Source: Streptosporangium sandarakinum (GTDB lineage Bacteria > Actinomycetota > Actinomycetes > Streptosporangiales > Streptosporangiaceae). Taken from it: 64,000 nt of DNA. How positions within the stretch are numbered: the first letter of the stretch is position 1; each line of letters begins with the position of its first letter. The stretch is taken from NCBI RefSeq assembly GCF_013409935.1, contig NZ_JACCCO010000001.1, positions 2,914,001 to 2,978,000 of the forward strand, read 5' to 3'. The position numbers and the translations under genes were made by a program. Positions 62,337-64,000 of this stretch are shown here, piece after piece. Under the pieces are notes generated by a model. The model saw only the letters and a list, made by a program, of their open reading frames with translations, searched no databases and was not told where the DNA came from.

Positions 62337-63697
62337 GCCAGCTCCTTGAGCAGTCCGGCGGCGCGGAGGTCCCGCGCCGCGTCCGCCACGACGTGGAACG
62401 GCAGTCCGGACCGTTCCGCGATGTCCAGCAGGCCGTGGTCGCCGCCCGAGAGGTTCAGCACCCACAGCATCGCCATCTGCGCCTGCTTCGTGTCGCTGCG
62501 CCCGCCGAGCGAGCCGTACAGGCCCCGCCTGCCGAGCTGCGGCTCGCCGTACGGGCTGAGGTTGAGGTGCCGGCGGTCGCCCTCCAGCACCCGGGTGATC
62601 TCCCAGCAGGCTTCGAGGGTGTCGGTCATGGCCTCCGGCGTCACGAAGCCGGGGTCGTCGGCCGAGGTGTGGTACTCGGGGTAGCCGGCGTACGGCGTGC
62701 GGGTCAGGCAGCCCACTGGCAGGTCGAACCCCGGGGAGCAGAACTGCCGCTCGTCGTAGCCGTACGGGGAGAAGTCCACGATCTCGTGGGGCCGTCCCGA
62801 CGCGCGCAGCACGTGGGCCGCGGCCCGGTCCACGGCGGCGTCCCCCCGCCTGCTGCGCTTGTAGGTCAGGTGGCCGCGGTCCCCGGCGCAGGCCAGCACG
62901 AGGCCGTGCCGGATCAGCCCGGCGCGCTCCCGGTTGAGCGCCAGCCAGGTGATCGCGCCGATGGTGCCGGGCGCGAACAGGAAGCGGTAGGTGTAGTGGG
63001 GGTCCGTCCCGGCCAGCCGCCGGGCGAGGCGGGTGGCCACCGCGATGCCCGCGAGGTTGTCGTTGGCCAGCGACGGGTGGCACACGTGGCAGGAGACGAG
63101 CACCTCCTCGGAGGTGCGGCCGGGCACCACGTGCTCGCCGTAGGTGAGGTGGCCGTCGGCGAGCGTCGCGTCGATCCGGACCTCGTAGCGGCCCTCCGGC
63201 AGGGCGGCGAGCGTGTTCTCCGCCAGGCAGAAACCCCAGGTCTCCGCGTAGTAGCTCGTGCGGTACGGGACCAGGCCGGGCTGCTCGGGCAGCGTGTGCA
63301 GGTGGGGCCGCAGCTCGGCGAGGGTCATGGTGGCCGACACCGGCACGCTGTAGCCGACCACGTGCAGGTTCGACGCGGCGAAGTCGACGACCCGCCTGCC
63401 GGAGGCGTCCTTGACGTAGGCGTCGCGGACGTTCCACTCCTTCGGCACGGTCCAGTCGAGGACCGGCGTCCCCGTCGGGACCTCACGGACCCGGAGTGGG
63501 ACGCTCTCGCCGACGATGTCCAGGGTCCGGCGCACGCCGTCGCCGGTGATGCTCCGGCACAGCGGGTAGAGCCGCTCGACCAGGGCGTGCATCTCCCGGC
63601 CCTCGTCCCCGGCCGCTCCCGCCCCCGCCGTGCCCGACCGGGCAGCGGCCCCGGCGGCCCCCGCGGTCCCGGCCGTTCCGGCGGTTCCGGCGGTCAT
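62333..63697 (-). CDS. DUF4910 aminopeptidase-like protein
   Basis: A 454-aa protein. Order: an Ala/Thr/Gly-rich N-terminus, the M28-like zinc core (SCHVCHPSLANDNLAG, FLFAPGTIGAITWL, YPEYHTSADD) and a winged helix at the C-terminus (LLDIAERSGLPFHVVADAA). Metal-binding His and Asp residues are visible. In glycan clusters it may process an amino-linked substituent; the substrate is unknown. It overlaps the last gene by four bases. Confidence 0.8.
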   Translation of the reverse strand: MTAGTAGTAGTAGAAGAAARSGTAGAGAAGDEGREMHALVERLYPLCRSITGDGVRRTLDIVGESVPLRVREVPTGTPVLDWTVPKEWNVRDAYVKDASGRRVVDFAASNLHVVGYSVPVSATMTLAELRPHLHTLPEQPGLVPYRTSYYAETWGFCLAENTLAALPEGRYEVRIDATLADGHLTYGEHVVPGRTSEEVLVSCHVCHPSLANDNLAGIAVATRLARRLAGTDPHYTYRFLFAPGTIGAITWLALNRERAGLIRHGLVLACAGDRGHLTYKRSRRGDAAVDRAAAHVLRASGRPHEIVDFSPYGYDERQFCSPGFDLPVGCLTRTPYAGYPEYHTSADDPGFVTPEAMTDTLEACWEITRVLEGDRRHLNLSPYGEPQLGRRGLYGSLGGRSDTKQAQMAMLWVLNLSGGDHGLLDIAERSGLPFHVVADAARDLRAAGLLKELA

Positions 63698-64000
63698 CGG
63701 CGGCCGTCCCGCGGCCGGGGCGCGTCACCGGCGACCGGCCGGAGCGTGTCGTCGACGGCTCCGGCCATCCGCCGGTCCGCCAGCCGGGTCAGGCGGGTGA
63801 AGCGCCGCTGGAAGTCGTGCCCCGTCAGGCCGTGCCGCTCGTAGGACTCCACCAGTTCGGCCGCGCCCGCCTTGACCGTCCAGCGCGGCCGGTAGCCGGG
63901 CAGCGCGGCGCGCACCCGGGAGAAGTCGACCCGGTAGGACCGCGGGTCCGCCCCGGCCTCACCGGTGATCACCAGCCGGGAGCCGGGCACCGCCTCGGCG
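63694..64000 (-). CDS. C-terminal part of an NAD-dependent epimerase (partial)
   Basis: The minus-strand frame enters from beyond the window and ends at 63694. The visible about 102 residues (LVITGEAGADPRSYRVDFSR, LPGYRPRWTVKAGAAELV) match the C-terminal substrate domain of SDR epimerase/dehydratases. It continues the minus-strand glycan operon. Confidence 0.7.
   Translation of the reverse strand, partial: AEAVPGSRLVITGEAGADPRSYRVDFSRVRAALPGYRPRWTVKAGAAELVESYERHGLTGHDFQRRFTRLTRLADRRMAGAVDDTLRPVAGDAPRPRDGRR

Overview
The window comes from a very GC-rich actinomycete. Strong third-position G/C bias, GTG and TTG starts, actinobacterial gene families (WhiB-like, Spd/TraB transfer genes) and a partial second nuo cluster next to htpX and korAB point to a filamentous actinomycete. 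Streptosporangiales is likely, but this is inference.

Region 1 (1 to about 14466) is most of an actinomycete integrative and conjugative element (AICE) integrated at the 3' end of a tRNA-Tyr gene. Its left end lies before the window. In order it carries an HTH regulator with a divergent operator/promoter, a run of very small Cys-rich or membrane proteins, a Nudix hydrolase, a WhiB-like protein, Spd-like membrane proteins and a TraB/FtsK DNA translocase. These are followed by a sliding-clamp-like protein, a queuine-transglycosylase-like (DpdA-like) protein, a primase-polymerase, a DUF3631 ATPase, excisionase and integrase. Two repeat arrays fit as cis sites: six 8-bp AGGGAGGC repeats after traB (candidate transfer locus clt) and eight 9-bp GCCGTCCCA repeats after the DUF3631 gene (candidate replication origin).

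Region 2 (14466-37904) is chromosomal core. It holds tRNA-Tyr, yajQ, a secreted beta-propeller-like protein, a flavin/PPOX-type protein, htpX and a partial complex I cluster on the minus strand (nuoA-B-C-H-I-J-K-L-M-N). nuoD, nuoE, nuoF and nuoG are absent. A Ser/Thr kinase and a membrane protein sit between nuoH and nuoI. Beyond are a lipoprotein polysaccharide deacetylase, a short Cys-containing leader peptide and korAB (2-oxoacid:ferredoxin oxidoreductase). Without the NADH module, the partial complex I is more likely to take electrons from a carrier such as ferredoxin, which KorAB could supply (inference).

Region 3 (38048-64000, continuing past the end) is a large exopolysaccharide or cell-surface glycan locus. 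It contains epimerases, a nucleotide-sugar dehydrogenase, three GT2 and one GT4 glycosyltransferases, a NodB deacetylase, a GNAT/CelD-like acetyltransferase, an O-acyltransferase, two Wzz-like proteins, a Wzy/ligase-like protein, a Wzx-like flippase and two secreted beta-helix proteins that share a 374-bp identical block. It also has a CapK-like adenylate-forming enzyme under a TetR regulator, a resolvase remnant, a DUF4910 aminopeptidase-like protein and an unrecognised protein with two Cys-containing repeats.
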